64,000 nucleotides of DNA. It comes from Rhodothermales bacterium (GTDB taxonomy: Bacteria; Bacteroidota; Rhodothermia; Rhodothermales; VXPQ01). Numbering within the stretch: the stretch's first letter is position 1; each line of letters begins with the position of its first letter. Made by a program: the position numbers and the translations under genes. Below the pieces are notes generated by a model. It worked only from the letters and a program-made list of their open reading frames with translations, searched no databases and was not told where the DNA came from. Location of the stretch: assembly GCA_022821845.1 (NCBI GenBank), contig JAJECT010000009.1, positions 1 through 64,000 on the forward strand, in the 5' to 3' direction. This document shows, in pieces, positions 55,519-64,000 of this stretch.

Positions 55519-56950
55519 GACGGACGGTATCCGAATCCCGGGAAGGCATTCGCAACACATCGCCTGCGCGGCGTTCCATATCCTCCATCGGACAGTCCGC
55601 AGGCAGCGCGTCTGCCGGGCGCGCGGCGGGGTTTTCGGCGTCCGGGCGGGACGGGTTCTCTGCTGCCGGGGCCTCTTCTTCGTCGCAATCCTCCCGCAGG
55701 AAAAGGTGCTGAAGCAAACGCACCCCATGAGAGAAATCAATACGTTCGGGATCGACGCTTTTCAGGCGAACCACCGGCACGGCCAGCAATTTCTGCACGA
55801 TCGAGCGGGTGAGCTGGTCCAGTTGCTCCTGACCGTCTTCAGAGAAGCGCTGGCGATACTTGTCTACTTCCTGCGCTCGAATGGCTTCGAACGTTTTCGC
55901 AATAGCCTGAATAGCCGGTTGCAGCGATTGATGCAGGAATACCCAGGAGACATATTCGGCGATCATCTCGTCCACGATTTCGCCCGCCTTGTCCAGCGAA
56001 GCCTGGAGCGCGTCCTGCGTTCTTGTTTCGGCTTTGCCGAGCTGGTCTATGGTCACGAGTTCGACCCGGGGCAGCGCGCCAATCGCTTCGTCCACGCCGC
56101 GCGGCACGGAAATATCGACGAGCAAGCGCGCCGCGCCGCTCGTTTCCATCGCAAACGCTTCCCGGCGCAGCACGGGGTTCGGCGCCGAGGTAGCCACGAT
56201 CACGGCGTCCGCCTGCGCGGCAGCGGCGTGACGGTCTTTCCAGGGGACATGGTTCGCCCGATACCGTTCGGCTGCATTGCGCGCGCGTTCCTCCGTCCGG
56301 TTCGTAAACGAAAGCCGCGCTATCCCCAGCATCTGCAACGCTTCCGCCGTTTCCTGTCCGATCTGCCCCGCGCCGACAACCAGTACGCCCGCCGAGGCAG
56401 GGGTTTCCTTGCGGTTTTCGCCCTGCGTCCGGGTTATCCGGGACCGGATAACTTCCGCCGCCCGCATCGGCACAGAAGCATTGTTATGCGACAGCTCCGT
56501 TTCGTTGATGACCCGCTTGGCGGCGCGGAAGGCCGTGTGCAAGAGGCGGTGCATGGTCGTCTCGACGCGCTCCTCTTCTACCGCGACGGCGTACGCCTTC
56601 TTGAGCTGGAAATAAATATGCACATCGCCCGGCACCATGGACTTCATGCCAGCGGCCACCTCGAAAATATGCCGGATCGCGTCTTCGTCCCGATGCAAAA
56701 AGGACATATCTTGCGGCCAGGCGCGGCCTGCATGGCGCTCGAACGCTTGCTGCACGGCGCGGACGTCTTCTTCGACTCCGTAGAGATAGGCTTCCGTACG
56801 GTTGCAGGTGGAAAGCAGGACCAGTTCGGAACCCGCGTGGAGCGCGACGCCGCCATACACGGAGCGCCCCTCTTCCCAAGACGAGGCGAAGGCTTCCCGA
56901 ATCGCTACGGGAGCCTGCGAATAATTGACGCCCAATGCGTAAAATGTCAT
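55508..56950 (-). CDS. hemA: Glutamyl-tRNA reductase
   Basis: First enzyme of C5 haem synthesis, 480 residues. The catalytic Cys lies in LLSTCNRTEAYLY, the Rossmann strand is VLVVGAGQIGQETAEAL, and NRTEERARNAAER follows. The long C-terminal dimerisation helix is present. The block that normally reads GExQILGQ is here PGDVHIYFQLKKAY, which lacks the usual Glu-Gln pair; the rest is standard. The tail is extended by about 60 residues rich in Ala, Pro and Glu. It starts hemA-hemC-hemD and has a promoter-like sequence at 57011-57041. Confidence 0.93.
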   Translation of the reverse strand: MTFYALGVNYSQAPVAIREAFASSWEEGRSVYGGVALHAGSELVLLSTCNRTEAYLYGVEEDVRAVQQAFERHAGRAWPQDMSFLHRDEDAIRHIFEVAAGMKSMVPGDVHIYFQLKKAYAVAVEEERVETTMHRLLHTAFRAAKRVINETELSHNNASVPMRAAEVIRSRITRTQGENRKETPASAGVLVVGAGQIGQETAEALQMLGIARLSFTNRTEERARNAAERYRANHVPWKDRHAAAAQADAVIVATSAPNPVLRREAFAMETSGAARLLVDISVPRGVDEAIGALPRVELVTIDQLGKAETRTQDALQASLDKAGEIVDEMIAEYVSWVFLHQSLQPAIQAIAKTFEAIRAQEVDKYRQRFSEDGQEQLDQLTRSIVQKLLAVPVVRLKSVDPERIDFSHGVRLLQHLFLREDCDEEEAPAAENPSRPDAENPAARPADALPADCPMEDMERRAGDVLRMPSRDSDTVRHAF

Positions 56951-57010
56951 AACCGAAAGCAGGGCTTGCAACAAGCGTAAACAAAGAGGGCGAAAAAAGC
57001 CCTATCCTGA

Positions 57011-57041
57011 CAAAGTACGCATTTACGTCGTTTTACGCAAA
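57011..57041 (-). promoter_or_regulatory. Possible Bacteroidota-type promoter for hemA
   Basis: On the minus strand TTTG (57041-57038) is followed after 20 bp by TACTTTG (57017-57011), one base short of the consensus TTTG-N19-TAnnTTTG. It lies about 60 bp before the hemA start, in the divergent gap with the M24 peptidase gene. Confidence 0.35.
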
Positions 57042-57086
57042 TTTTCACCGTCGCTTCGCCAAAATTCCCTATTCGCGTCGTACGCC

Positions 57087-58208
57087 ATGTCCGAATCCCG
57101 TTTTTTCGCTCGTCAGCAAGCCCTTGCGGGCCAGCTAGTCTCCCGCGATTTGCATGCGCTTGCGGTCGTTCCCGGCGCGTCCATGCGGTATCTGTCCGGG
57201 CTGGATTTTCATTTGAGCGAACGCCCCGTGGTGGCGTTTTTTGGCCAGGAAGGCCCTCCGGCGATGGCGCTTCCCGAACTGGAAGAGGGCAAACTGCGCG
57301 GATTGCCGTTCGACGCGCGCGTCTGGACGTATGGAGAGGATCCTGCGACCTGGAGCAAGGCGTTTCGGGAGGCTGCCCGCGCCGCCGGGCTGGACGGACA
57401 GCGCGTCGGGGTCGAATCCGGGCGCATGCGCGTACTCGAACTCCGCCTGTTGCAAGAAGCCTTGCCGGAGGCTACGTACCCGGACGGCAGCGAAGCGCTC
57501 GCCGCCCTGCGCATATGCAAGGACGCCGAAGAAATCGCTTGCATGCGCCGGGCCGCGCAGGTGGCCGAAGAGGCCATGCGGCAGACCCTCCCCGCCATAG
57601 AACCGGGCATGACCGAGCGGGACGTAGCTTCCCTCATTACCGCCCGCCTCTTTGCCGCCGGGTGCGCTCCCGAACTGCCTTTTTCTCCCATTGTGGCGTT
57701 CGGAGCTTCCGCGGCCAATCCGCATGCGACGCCGGGCGATCAGAGATTGCGTCCCGGCGACTTGATTCTGTGCGATTGGGGGGCGCAGGCGGGCGGGTAT
57801 TTTTCCGACATGACGCGGATGTTTACGTATGGCGAGGCGGGGCCTGCGGAGCGGCGCATCGTCGAGATCGTGGATCGCGCCCGGCAGGCGGCGACGCAGA
57901 CCGCCCGGCCGGACGCGCTTGCCTCGGAAGTGGATCGCACGGCCCGCGCCGTAATCGAGGAGGCTGGTTTCGGGGATCGATTCATACACCGCACCGGACA
58001 TGGCCTGGGGCTGGAGATTCACGAGCCGCCCTGGATTCGGGAGGGCAATGCGATGCGTTTGCGTCCGGGCATGACCTTCACCATCGAGCCGGGAATCTAT
58101 CTGCCCGGCGCGGCGGGGGCCCGCCTCGAGGATATGGTGACGATCACCGAGGACGGCGCCGAAACGCTTACGACCTTGCCCCGGAGCCTGACGAATATCG
58201 CAGCGTAG
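57087..58208 (+). CDS. Xaa-Pro aminopeptidase-like M24B peptidase
   Basis: The 373-residue protein is the second M24B peptidase of the window. Its five metal ligands are Asp in LILCDWGAQ, Asp in YFSDMTRMF, His in HRTGHGLGLEIHEPP, Glu in FTIEPGIYL and Glu in ARLEDMVTI. It shares only the family blocks with the one at 14953. It should cut X-Pro bonds with Mn or Co. It is divergent from hemA and convergent with pepF. Confidence 0.88.
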   Translation: MSESRFFARQQALAGQLVSRDLHALAVVPGASMRYLSGLDFHLSERPVVAFFGQEGPPAMALPELEEGKLRGLPFDARVWTYGEDPATWSKAFREAARAAGLDGQRVGVESGRMRVLELRLLQEALPEATYPDGSEALAALRICKDAEEIACMRRAAQVAEEAMRQTLPAIEPGMTERDVASLITARLFAAGCAPELPFSPIVAFGASAANPHATPGDQRLRPGDLILCDWGAQAGGYFSDMTRMFTYGEAGPAERRIVEIVDRARQAATQTARPDALASEVDRTARAVIEEAGFGDRFIHRTGHGLGLEIHEPPWIREGNAMRLRPGMTFTIEPGIYLPGAAGARLEDMVTITEDGAETLTTLPRSLTNIAA

Positions 58209-58242
58209 CCGCAGGCGAAGGGCGCCCGTCGGCAGCCCTGGA

Positions 58243-60045
58243 TTACGCCAGTCTTTCCGTTTGGGCCAGCGTTTCCGCTTCCGCAATCCATGTTTCGATG
58301 GCCGCCAGCCCGTCTCCCCACAAGCCGGGGTCTTGCAGGTCTACGCCCGCCCTGGCGGCCAGCGCGTGCGGCCAGTCCGAGCCGCCGGCTTCCAGCAGGG
58401 CAAGGTATCGGGCAGGAAAATCTTCCGGCTCGGCAAGGTACCGGGCGTATAGCGCCAGCACCAGCAATTCCCCGAAGGCGTAGGCGTATACATAGCCCGG
58501 CGTATGCAGGAAATGGGGGATGTAGCTCCACCAGCGGCGGTAATGCTCGCCGAGCGTCACGCTGCCCGCGAACATGGCCTCCTGGGTTTGCATCCAGAGG
58601 TCGCCAAACCGGTCGACGCCCAGCTCTCCGTGTTCGCGCCGCGCCGTATGGATGGCCTCTTCGAACCGGTTCATGGCGATTTGCCGGAATACGGTGGCCA
58701 TCGTGTCGTCGATTTTGCCGACGAGCAGGGCAAGCCGGTTGGCGGGATTTTCCTCGTGCGCAAGCATTTCCCGGAAGGTGAGCATTTCGCCGAAGACAGA
58801 GGCGGTTTCGGCGGTCGTCAGCGGGGTGTCGGCTTGCAGCGCGCCCTGTTTTCTCGACAGATACTGATGTACGCCGTGGCCCAGTTCGTGCGCCAGCGTT
58901 TGCACGTCGCGCGGTCTTCCCGCAAAATTCATGAGAATGTACGGGTGCGCGCTGGGCACGACGCCGTGGCTGAACGCCCCGCCGCGCTTGCCGGGGGCGG
59001 GCGGCGCGTCGATCCAGCGGCGGTCGAAGAAAAGGTCGGCGACGGCCCCCATGCGGGGATGGAATCCGTGGTAGGCGGCCCGCACGACCTCGCGTGCTTC
59101 GGCCCACGTATACTCCCGGTCGGATTCTCCCACCGGGGCGTACCGGTCGTAGTCGAACAGTTCGTCGTATCCGAGCAATTGGCGTTTCAGTTCGTAGAAC
59201 CGGGCCACGAGGTCGTATTTCGAGACGACGGCTTCAATGAGCGCCTCCACGGTTTCATTCTGGACCTCGTTGGACAAATTCCGGTCGGAGAGCCAGGTGG
59301 GGTATCCGCGAAGCCGGTCGTCGACGGCCTTGTCCGCCAGGATCGTATTGAACACAGAAGCCAGCGTACGGCTATGCGTCGCCAATCCTTCTGTCAGGCT
59401 GAGGGCGGCCCGTCGGCGCAGCGCGCGATCCGGTTCGTGCAGCATGGAGAGGACTTCCTGCTCGGTTTTTTCTTCTCCGTCGAGGCGAAAGCGAACGCCG
59501 CCCAGCAGTTCGTCGAAGAAGCGGTTCCAGGCGCCGCGCCCCGTGACCGCCTTTTCGGCCATTATTTTTTCTTCCGTCTCGGTAAGGAGATAATCTCGCT
59601 GCGCCCGCTGCACTTCAAGGTAATGCCGATACCCGGCCAATTCCCCGGAAGCGACGAGGCGGGCAGCCTGGTCGTTGTCCGCCTGGCACCATTCCAGCCC
59701 GAAAAAAATGAGTTGCTGCATTGCGCGGGTATAGGCCTCGCGGACATGCTGAAGCAAGGCGCCCCGCCGCTCGTCGCCGGTATCCGTGGCCCATTGGAGA
59801 AAAGCATAGGCGTACGCCTTGCCTGCGCGGTCCTGGATGGTTTCCAGCTGCGCCAGCGCTTTGGTCATTGCCGCCGGCGCCAGGCCCGCGACCTTGCCTC
59901 GCCAGGCGGCCCTGAAGGCCTCGGCGTCGTCCGACGCTTGCGCAAGGTCCTGGCGCAGGGCTTCTTCCGACGGGTACAGGTCGGCAAGATTCCAGCGGAC
60001 GTTTTCGGCTCCGGTCTTTTTTTCGGACATGGGATAATCGGACAT
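58243..60045 (-). CDS. pepF: Oligoendopeptidase F (M3 family)
   Basis: The 600-residue protein shows WNLADLYPSEEAL, the M3 zinc motif TLAHELGHGVHQYLS (HExxH), TTAETASVFGEM with the third zinc ligand Glu, and the C-terminal FLHTPGYVYAYAFGELLVLALY with the substrate-binding Tyr residues. It cleaves short peptides in the cytoplasm. The ATG at 60045 is chosen; a TTG two codons earlier is possible. It is divergent from the OsmC gene. Confidence 0.93.
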   Translation of the reverse strand: MSDYPMSEKKTGAENVRWNLADLYPSEEALRQDLAQASDDAEAFRAAWRGKVAGLAPAAMTKALAQLETIQDRAGKAYAYAFLQWATDTGDERRGALLQHVREAYTRAMQQLIFFGLEWCQADNDQAARLVASGELAGYRHYLEVQRAQRDYLLTETEEKIMAEKAVTGRGAWNRFFDELLGGVRFRLDGEEKTEQEVLSMLHEPDRALRRRAALSLTEGLATHSRTLASVFNTILADKAVDDRLRGYPTWLSDRNLSNEVQNETVEALIEAVVSKYDLVARFYELKRQLLGYDELFDYDRYAPVGESDREYTWAEAREVVRAAYHGFHPRMGAVADLFFDRRWIDAPPAPGKRGGAFSHGVVPSAHPYILMNFAGRPRDVQTLAHELGHGVHQYLSRKQGALQADTPLTTAETASVFGEMLTFREMLAHEENPANRLALLVGKIDDTMATVFRQIAMNRFEEAIHTARREHGELGVDRFGDLWMQTQEAMFAGSVTLGEHYRRWWSYIPHFLHTPGYVYAYAFGELLVLALYARYLAEPEDFPARYLALLEAGGSDWPHALAARAGVDLQDPGLWGDGLAAIETWIAEAETLAQTERLA

Positions 60046-60147
60046 GGACAAAAGTGGTTACGGCAGGATGTTTTTCCCGAATTTATCGGCAGTGCGTATA
60101 TTGCGCATTCCAAACGCTACATCCATCGAAACATTCCCTTAACGATC

Positions 60148-60573
60148 ATGCAAGTACGTACAGCCGAAGCAATCTGGAAAGGCAACCTGAAAGAGGGCGA
60201 AGGCCAGGTAACGGTGCTGGGCGAACAAGTCCCCTACTCCTTCGCTTCCCGTTTCGAGCAAGGCGCCGGAACGAATCCCGAAGAACTGCTGGCTGCCGCC
60301 CACGCAGGGTGCGTCGCCATGGCGTTTTCGAACGACCTGGCGAACGCGGGCTATGCGCCCAGGCAAGTGCATGCCGCGGCCAGGGTGCATTTGACGATAA
60401 CGGATGCGGGCCCCGGCATTTCTCAGATCGACCTGACGATCCAGGGCGACGTGCCGGGTATCGACGAAGCCACCTTTCTGGAGATGGCCGAGGCGGCGAA
60501 GTCCAATTGCCCGGTCTCGAAGTTGTTTGCGGGGGCGAACATCGCGCTCGTCGCCACGCTTCAGGCGGGTTAG
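60148..60573 (+). CDS. OsmC family hydroperoxide reductase
   Basis: The 141-residue protein has the two redox cysteines of the OsmC/Ohr family: AAAHAGCVAMAFS and KSNCPVSKLF. The closest subgroup is OsmC, given the YSFASRFEQGAGTNPEELL start. It reduces organic hydroperoxides, probably with lipoyl or thiol partners. It is divergent from pepF and convergent with proA (5 bp apart). The gap from 60046 to 60147 shows no certain promoter; TATATT at 60113-60118 is the best -10 candidate. Confidence 0.9.
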   Translation: MQVRTAEAIWKGNLKEGEGQVTVLGEQVPYSFASRFEQGAGTNPEELLAAAHAGCVAMAFSNDLANAGYAPRQVHAAARVHLTITDAGPGISQIDLTIQGDVPGIDEATFLEMAEAAKSNCPVSKLFAGANIALVATLQAG

Positions 60574-60578
60574 GCGCG

Positions 60579-61856
60579 TCAGGCGCGGATGTGTCCCTGT
60601 CCGACGCCGATCCATTTGTAGCTGGTGAGTTCCTCCAGGCCCATGGGGCCGCGGGCATGCAGTTTTTGCGTGCTGACGGCCACTTCTGCGCCCAGGCCGA
60701 ACTGTCCGCCGTCCGAAAACCGCGTACTGGCGTTTACGAACACCGCCGCGGAGTCGATGCGGTCCACGAAGACGTTTGCGCGCGCCCAGTCGTTGGTCAG
60801 GATGCTGTCCGAGTGGGCCGTTCCGTGGCGTTGTATATGTTCTATGGCGTCTTCCACGCCGTCCACGATGCGAACGCCGAGGATAAGCGACAGCCATTCC
60901 TGGTCGAAGTCGTCCGGTCCGGCGGCGGCGCATGCCAGGCCCCCGGTCCGTTCGAGGATGCGCAGCGCTTCCGGGTCGGCGCGGAAGGCGACGCCCTGCG
61001 CGCCAAGGCGTTTAGCCAGCGGCGGCAGAAACGCGTCGGCGACGTGGCGGTGCAAGAGCAGCGTGTCCAGCGCGTTGCAGACGCTCGGACGCTGCACCTT
61101 GGCGTTTTCCACGATGTCCTCTGCCCGCTCGAGGTCCGCCGAGTCGTCCACGAAAATGTGACACACGCCCATGCCGCCCGTAATGACGGGGATCGTGCTT
61201 TTTTCCAGGCATAGCCGGTGCAAGCCCGCCCCGCCGCGCGGCACGATCATATCGACATACTTGTCCAGCCGCAACAATTGCTCGACGAGGCCGCGGTCGG
61301 GATCGCCTACGTATTGCACGACGTCGGGCGGTATGCCTGTTTTTTTCAGGGCTTCCCGGATGGCGGCGACGAGGGCCAGATTGCTTCGCAGGGTTTCCTT
61401 GCCGCCGCGCAGGATCGTCGCATTGCTCGTTTTCAGGCACAGCGAGGCAATGTCGATGGTTACGTTGGGGCGGGCTTCGTAGACGACGCCCACCACGCCC
61501 AGCGGGATTCGGCGCTTGAGGAGCCGCATCCCGTTCGGGAGCATACGGCTTCCGAACTCGACGCCCACCGGGTCCGGCAGGTCAATCACGGCGCGGACGT
61601 CGCGCGCCAGCGCGGCAAGGCGTTCTTCGTCAAGCAACAGGCGGTCGAGCATCGCCTCGGACAATCCGGCTTCCCTTCCGTCCGCTATATCCAGCGCGTT
61701 TTCCCGGAGAATCGTCGCCGAGGCGGACGTCAGTTCGTCGGCGATAGCGGCCAGCGCGGCGTTTTTCGCCCCGGTGCCGAGGGTCGCCAGCGCGCGGCTT
61801 GCGACGCGGGCCTGCTCCCCCATTTTCTGCATGGAAATCGTTTCTTCGACAAGCAT
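60579..61856 (-). CDS. proA: Gamma-glutamyl phosphate reductase
   Basis: The 425-residue protein reduces gamma-glutamyl phosphate to the semialdehyde in proline synthesis. It shows [34 protein letters not shown], the catalytic Cys in [16 protein letters not shown] and [22 protein letters not shown]-like end ([17 protein letters not shown] is clear). ATG at 61856 is used, though ATG at 61832 is possible. proB lies upstream in the same direction. Confidence 0.95.
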   Translation of the reverse strand: MLVEETISMQKMGEQARVASRALATLGTGAKNAALAAIADELTSASATILRENALDIADGREAGLSEAMLDRLLLDEERLAALARDVRAVIDLPDPVGVEFGSRMLPNGMRLLKRRIPLGVVGVVYEARPNVTIDIASLCLKTSNATILRGGKETLRSNLALVAAIREALKKTGIPPDVVQYVGDPDRGLVEQLLRLDKYVDMIVPRGGAGLHRLCLEKSTIPVITGGMGVCHIFVDDSADLERAEDIVENAKVQRPSVCNALDTLLLHRHVADAFLPPLAKRLGAQGVAFRADPEALRILERTGGLACAAAGPDDFDQEWLSLILGVRIVDGVEDAIEHIQRHGTAHSDSILTNDWARANVFVDRIDSAAVFVNASTRFSDGGQFGLGAEVAVSTQKLHARGPMGLEELTSYKWIGVGQGHIRA

Positions 61857-61934
61857 GGAAATCGTTCAGGTCATGTTGCGGCGGACGGACAAAGGCCGGC
61901 GGCGTTCATGGCGCGCGTTCGCGCAATAAAATGG

Positions 61935-63035
61935 TCAGATCAGGATCAGGTCGTCGCGGTGAATGACGACGGGGCCGTAGGCGTACCCCAGCGTTTCGCG
62001 GATGCGATCGGATTGCAACCCCCGGATGCGGCCCACGTCGGCGCTGTCGTACCGCACGACGCCCCTGCCCAGGTTCGTTCGGTCGGCTGCCGTAATCTGC
62101 ACCACGTCGCCCCGCTCGAACGATCCGTCTACGCGAATGATTCCTGCGGGCAACAGGCTGCCGCCGCCGCCCGCCAACGCCGCGGCGGCGCCCTCGTCGA
62201 TCGCCACAGCCCCCGATGCGTTCGCCCCGCCCAGTATCCACCGTTTACGATTTTCCACCGGGACGTCGAGCGCCGGGAAGCGGGTGCCGATACGCTCTCC
62301 CGCCACGATCCGCCGGATGGCCTCCGGGGCGTCCCCCGCCGCAATCACTACGCAGGCGCCGGCGCGCCGGGCCATATCCGCCGCGTCCAGTTTCGTTTTC
62401 ATGCCGCCCACGCCCAGGCCGGACTTGCTTTCGCCGGCGACGGCGTGCAAATCGGCGTCGATGCGCCGCACCTCTTCAATGAGTTCGGCCTTTGGATCGG
62501 TTCGGGGGTCCGCCGTGAACAGGCCCGGCTGGTCGCTCAGCAGAATCAGCAAATCCGCCTCGGCAAGCAGTACGCATAAAGCGGACAGGTTGTCGTTGTC
62601 TCCTACGCGAATCTCGGCGGTGGTTACCGCGTCGTTCTCGTTGATCACCGGCACGATTCGATGTTCGAGCAGCGCGCGCAGCGTATCGCGTGCGTTCAGA
62701 AAGCGGCGGCGGTCTTCCACGTCCGCCCGCGTGAGCAGCATTTGCCCGACATGGATGTGGAACCGGGTGAAAAGTTGCTCCCAGATTTCCATGAGCCTGC
62801 TTTGCCCGACGGCGGCCAGCATTTGTTTTTCGGCCAGCGAATCCGGTTGCCGGGTCATGCGAAGCCGCTCGCTTCCGGCGGCGATGGCGCCCGAAGTGCA
62901 TACGACCAGCTCGTATCCTTCCTCGTGGAGCGCGGCGCATTGCCGAACGATCTCGAGCATGCGGCCATGATCGAGCTTTCGGGTGCCCCCCGTAAGCACG
63001 CTGGTTCCTATTTTAAGTACGATGCGCTGCGTCAT
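61935..63035 (-). CDS. proB: Glutamate 5-kinase
   Basis: The 366-residue protein has the amino-acid kinase domain with VLKIGTSVLTGG at the start, CTSGAIAAGSERL, VINENDAVTTAEIRVGDND, and GVGGMKTKLDAADMARRAG. The C-terminal PUA domain (about residues 275-360) includes GSFERGDVVQI. It phosphorylates glutamate in proline synthesis and is usually feedback-inhibited by proline. proA follows 78 bp later. Confidence 0.95.
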   Translation of the reverse strand: MTQRIVLKIGTSVLTGGTRKLDHGRMLEIVRQCAALHEEGYELVVCTSGAIAAGSERLRMTRQPDSLAEKQMLAAVGQSRLMEIWEQLFTRFHIHVGQMLLTRADVEDRRRFLNARDTLRALLEHRIVPVINENDAVTTAEIRVGDNDNLSALCVLLAEADLLILLSDQPGLFTADPRTDPKAELIEEVRRIDADLHAVAGESKSGLGVGGMKTKLDAADMARRAGACVVIAAGDAPEAIRRIVAGERIGTRFPALDVPVENRKRWILGGANASGAVAIDEGAAAALAGGGGSLLPAGIIRVDGSFERGDVVQITAADRTNLGRGVVRYDSADVGRIRGLQSDRIRETLGYAYGPVVIHRDDLILI

Positions 63036-63091
63036 ACATACGCTGCGACGGTGCGCAGGCCAGTGGATTTACGCGTATTTTAGGTGATTCG

Positions 63092-63175
63092 TACCGGGAG
63101 CGGGATTCGAACCCGCACGGAGCATCGCTCCAACGGATTTTAAGTCCGTTGCGTCTACCGTTCCGCCATCCCGGC
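63092..63175 (-). tRNA. tRNA-Leu (UAA)
   Basis: Minus strand, 84 nt. The acceptor stem is GCCGGGA/TCCCGGT with a G-U first pair and discriminator A. The anticodon loop is CTTAAAA in stem ACGGA/TCCGT, giving anticodon TAA for UUA leucine. A long variable arm (GGAGCG..GCTCC) is as in class II tRNAs, and GGTTCGAATCC is the T-loop. CCA is not encoded. Confidence 0.96.
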
Positions 63176-63222
63176 TGTCAGCGTACCCTGACGCCGTCCA
63201 TATTGCGCTAATCAGGATCGAG

Positions 63223-63244
63223 ATTGGACCATGGCGCGTCCAAT
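63223..63244. promoter_or_regulatory. Inverted repeat between tRNA-Leu and the exchanger gene
   Basis: ATTGGAC and GTCCAAT (63223-63229, 63238-63244) are perfect 7-bp arms around CATGGCGC. It lies about 50 bp upstream of the tRNA 5' end and 64 bp before the exchanger start, so it could serve either promoter; function unknown. Confidence 0.4.
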
Positions 63245-63307
63245 TCGCTAAAATTACGGAAAAATCCGGCGCGCTACGCACCCGGAAGTTCGTCTCCTCG
63301 CTTTTGC

Positions 63308-64000
63308 ATGTCTATTTCGTTTTTTCTTTTTACGCTGGGGCTTGTCCTGGTTTATTTCGGAGCCGAATGGTTGCTGAAGGGGGCCGCGGGGCTGGTGCGC
63401 GCGTACAGCGTGCATCCGCTGATGGTGGGCGGCACCGTGGTGGCGTTCGGCACCTCCATGCCCGAATTCGTATTCAACCTGTTCGCGGCGGTTTCGCGGG
63501 AGGACGGTCTGGCCCTGGGGAATATAACCGGTTCGAACATTTGCAACATGGCCCTGGTTCTGGGCGCAAGCGGGCTGGTGCTGCCCCTTGTGGCCGTGCG
63601 GGAAGTGCTTACGAAGGGATACCCCGCCATGATGCTTGCGCTGGTCGTTTTTTACCTGGCGGCGCTGGACGGAACGATTGGCCGGCTCGACGGCGCCGCG
63701 CTGGCGGCTTTGCTGGTCGTTTTCATTGTGCTCGTCGCGCGGCAAGGCGGGTACGGCGTCGGCGGGCGCGCATCGGAGGCGGCGCTGGCGGACGCCGCCG
63801 CTTCCGGGGAATCCGCGGGCCGAAAATGGATATTCCTTGTTGCGGGCGTCCTGACGCTTGCGCTCGGTTCCTGGACCATGGTGGAGTCTGCCGTGCGTAT
63901 CGCCGACCTGCTTGGCGTTTCTCCCGCCATTGTCGGGTTGACGGTCGTTGCGTTTGGCACCAGTTTGCCCGAATTGGCTACGTCTGTGGTGGGCGCGCTC
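63308..64000 (+). CDS. CaCA family cation (Na+/Ca2+-type) exchanger, 3' end beyond window
   Basis: The open frame starts at ATG 63308 and runs off the right edge after 231 codons. The two alpha repeats of the cation/Ca2+ exchanger family are visible: TVVAFGTSMPEFVFNL with GNITGSNICNMALVLG (residues about 47-80), and GLTVVAFGTSLPELATSVVGA at the edge. About six or seven helices are in view, with a cytoplasmic loop rich in Ala and Gly between them. YrbG/K+-dependent type exchangers look the same; ion preference cannot be read. Confidence 0.9.
   Translation, partial: MSISFFLFTLGLVLVYFGAEWLLKGAAGLVRAYSVHPLMVGGTVVAFGTSMPEFVFNLFAAVSREDGLALGNITGSNICNMALVLGASGLVLPLVAVREVLTKGYPAMMLALVVFYLAALDGTIGRLDGAALAALLVVFIVLVARQGGYGVGGRASEAALADAAASGESAGRKWIFLVAGVLTLALGSWTMVESAVRIADLLGVSPAIVGLTVVAFGTSLPELATSVVGAL

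Noticed and set aside
58504-60147. Long plus-strand frame running into the OsmC gene
   Set aside because: The first 1.6 kb are antisense to pepF. Only the part from ATG 60148 has family resemblance.

Overview
The window is about 64 kb of GC-rich bacterial chromosome with dense, mostly leftward genes. It most likely comes from the Bacteroidota/Rhodothermota lineage. Three things point there. A secreted protein ends in a 'NYPNPFNP...' type C-terminal sorting domain, as in type IX-secreted proteins. One promoter matches the Bacteroidota consensus exactly (TTTG, 19 bp, TATCTTTG). Adenosylcobalamin-dependent methylmalonyl-CoA mutase is present with MeaB. Shine-Dalgarno sites are often weak, which also fits. 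The lineage call is inference from these signs, not from a database search.

Positions 1-6840 form an accessory, island-like stretch: a DNA methyltransferase cut by the window edge, miaA, a tyrosine recombinase, a small membrane protein, a probably truncated unknown gene, an AlkD-type DNA glycosylase, four 23-bp tandem repeats and an AAA+/DUF4143-type ATPase. Between the recombinase and the membrane protein lie two divergent promoters, bracketed by a 22-bp inverted repeat. One copy of the repeat is a perfect 9-6-9 palindrome, the geometry of a Xer-type crossover site. This is the best candidate for an undescribed switch in the window.

Positions 6906-14472 hold two large leftward genes. One open frame joins a complete CopA-type copper ATPase, in frame, to a signal-peptide-like segment, a metzincin protease, a seven-bladed WD40 propeller, an Fn3 domain and a sorting domain. 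Upstream of it is a lipoprotein zinc protease.

Positions 14953-22505 carry an M24 peptidase, guaB, rluB, scpB, scpA, a sugar epimerase and an M16 protease. Positions 22572-32373 are the conserved translation/transcription operon rimP-nusA-infB-rbfA-truB-ribF-rpsO-pnp, with ATGA overlaps at truB/ribF and rbfA/truB. Two tandem terminator modules precede rimP. Then come nadB, prfB (with its programmed +1 frameshift) and an aminotransferase.

Positions 36901-43491 hold an aldehyde dehydrogenase and the trmH-mutAB-meaB operon. The two methylmalonyl-CoA mutase subunits are fused into one 1122-residue chain. Positions 43561-49846 hold cmk, rpsA, purC, moaE/moaD and a LolC/E-like permease. Positions 50319-58208 hold a P5C dehydrogenase, a DapB-like dehydrogenase, thiE, the haem operon hemA-hemC-hemD and a second M24 peptidase. 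Positions 58243-64000 hold pepF, an OsmC protein, proA, proB, a tRNA-Leu(UAA) and a partial CaCA-type cation exchanger.

Two dispersed intergenic repeat families occur. R1 (14.7, 19.4 and 38.4 kb) is a long hairpin whose stems show compensatory changes between copies. R2 (16.0, 49.9 and 50.1 kb, with shorter fragments upstream of cmk and scpB) carries a GGATAC..TGATTA head and, in one copy, a 23-bp stem.
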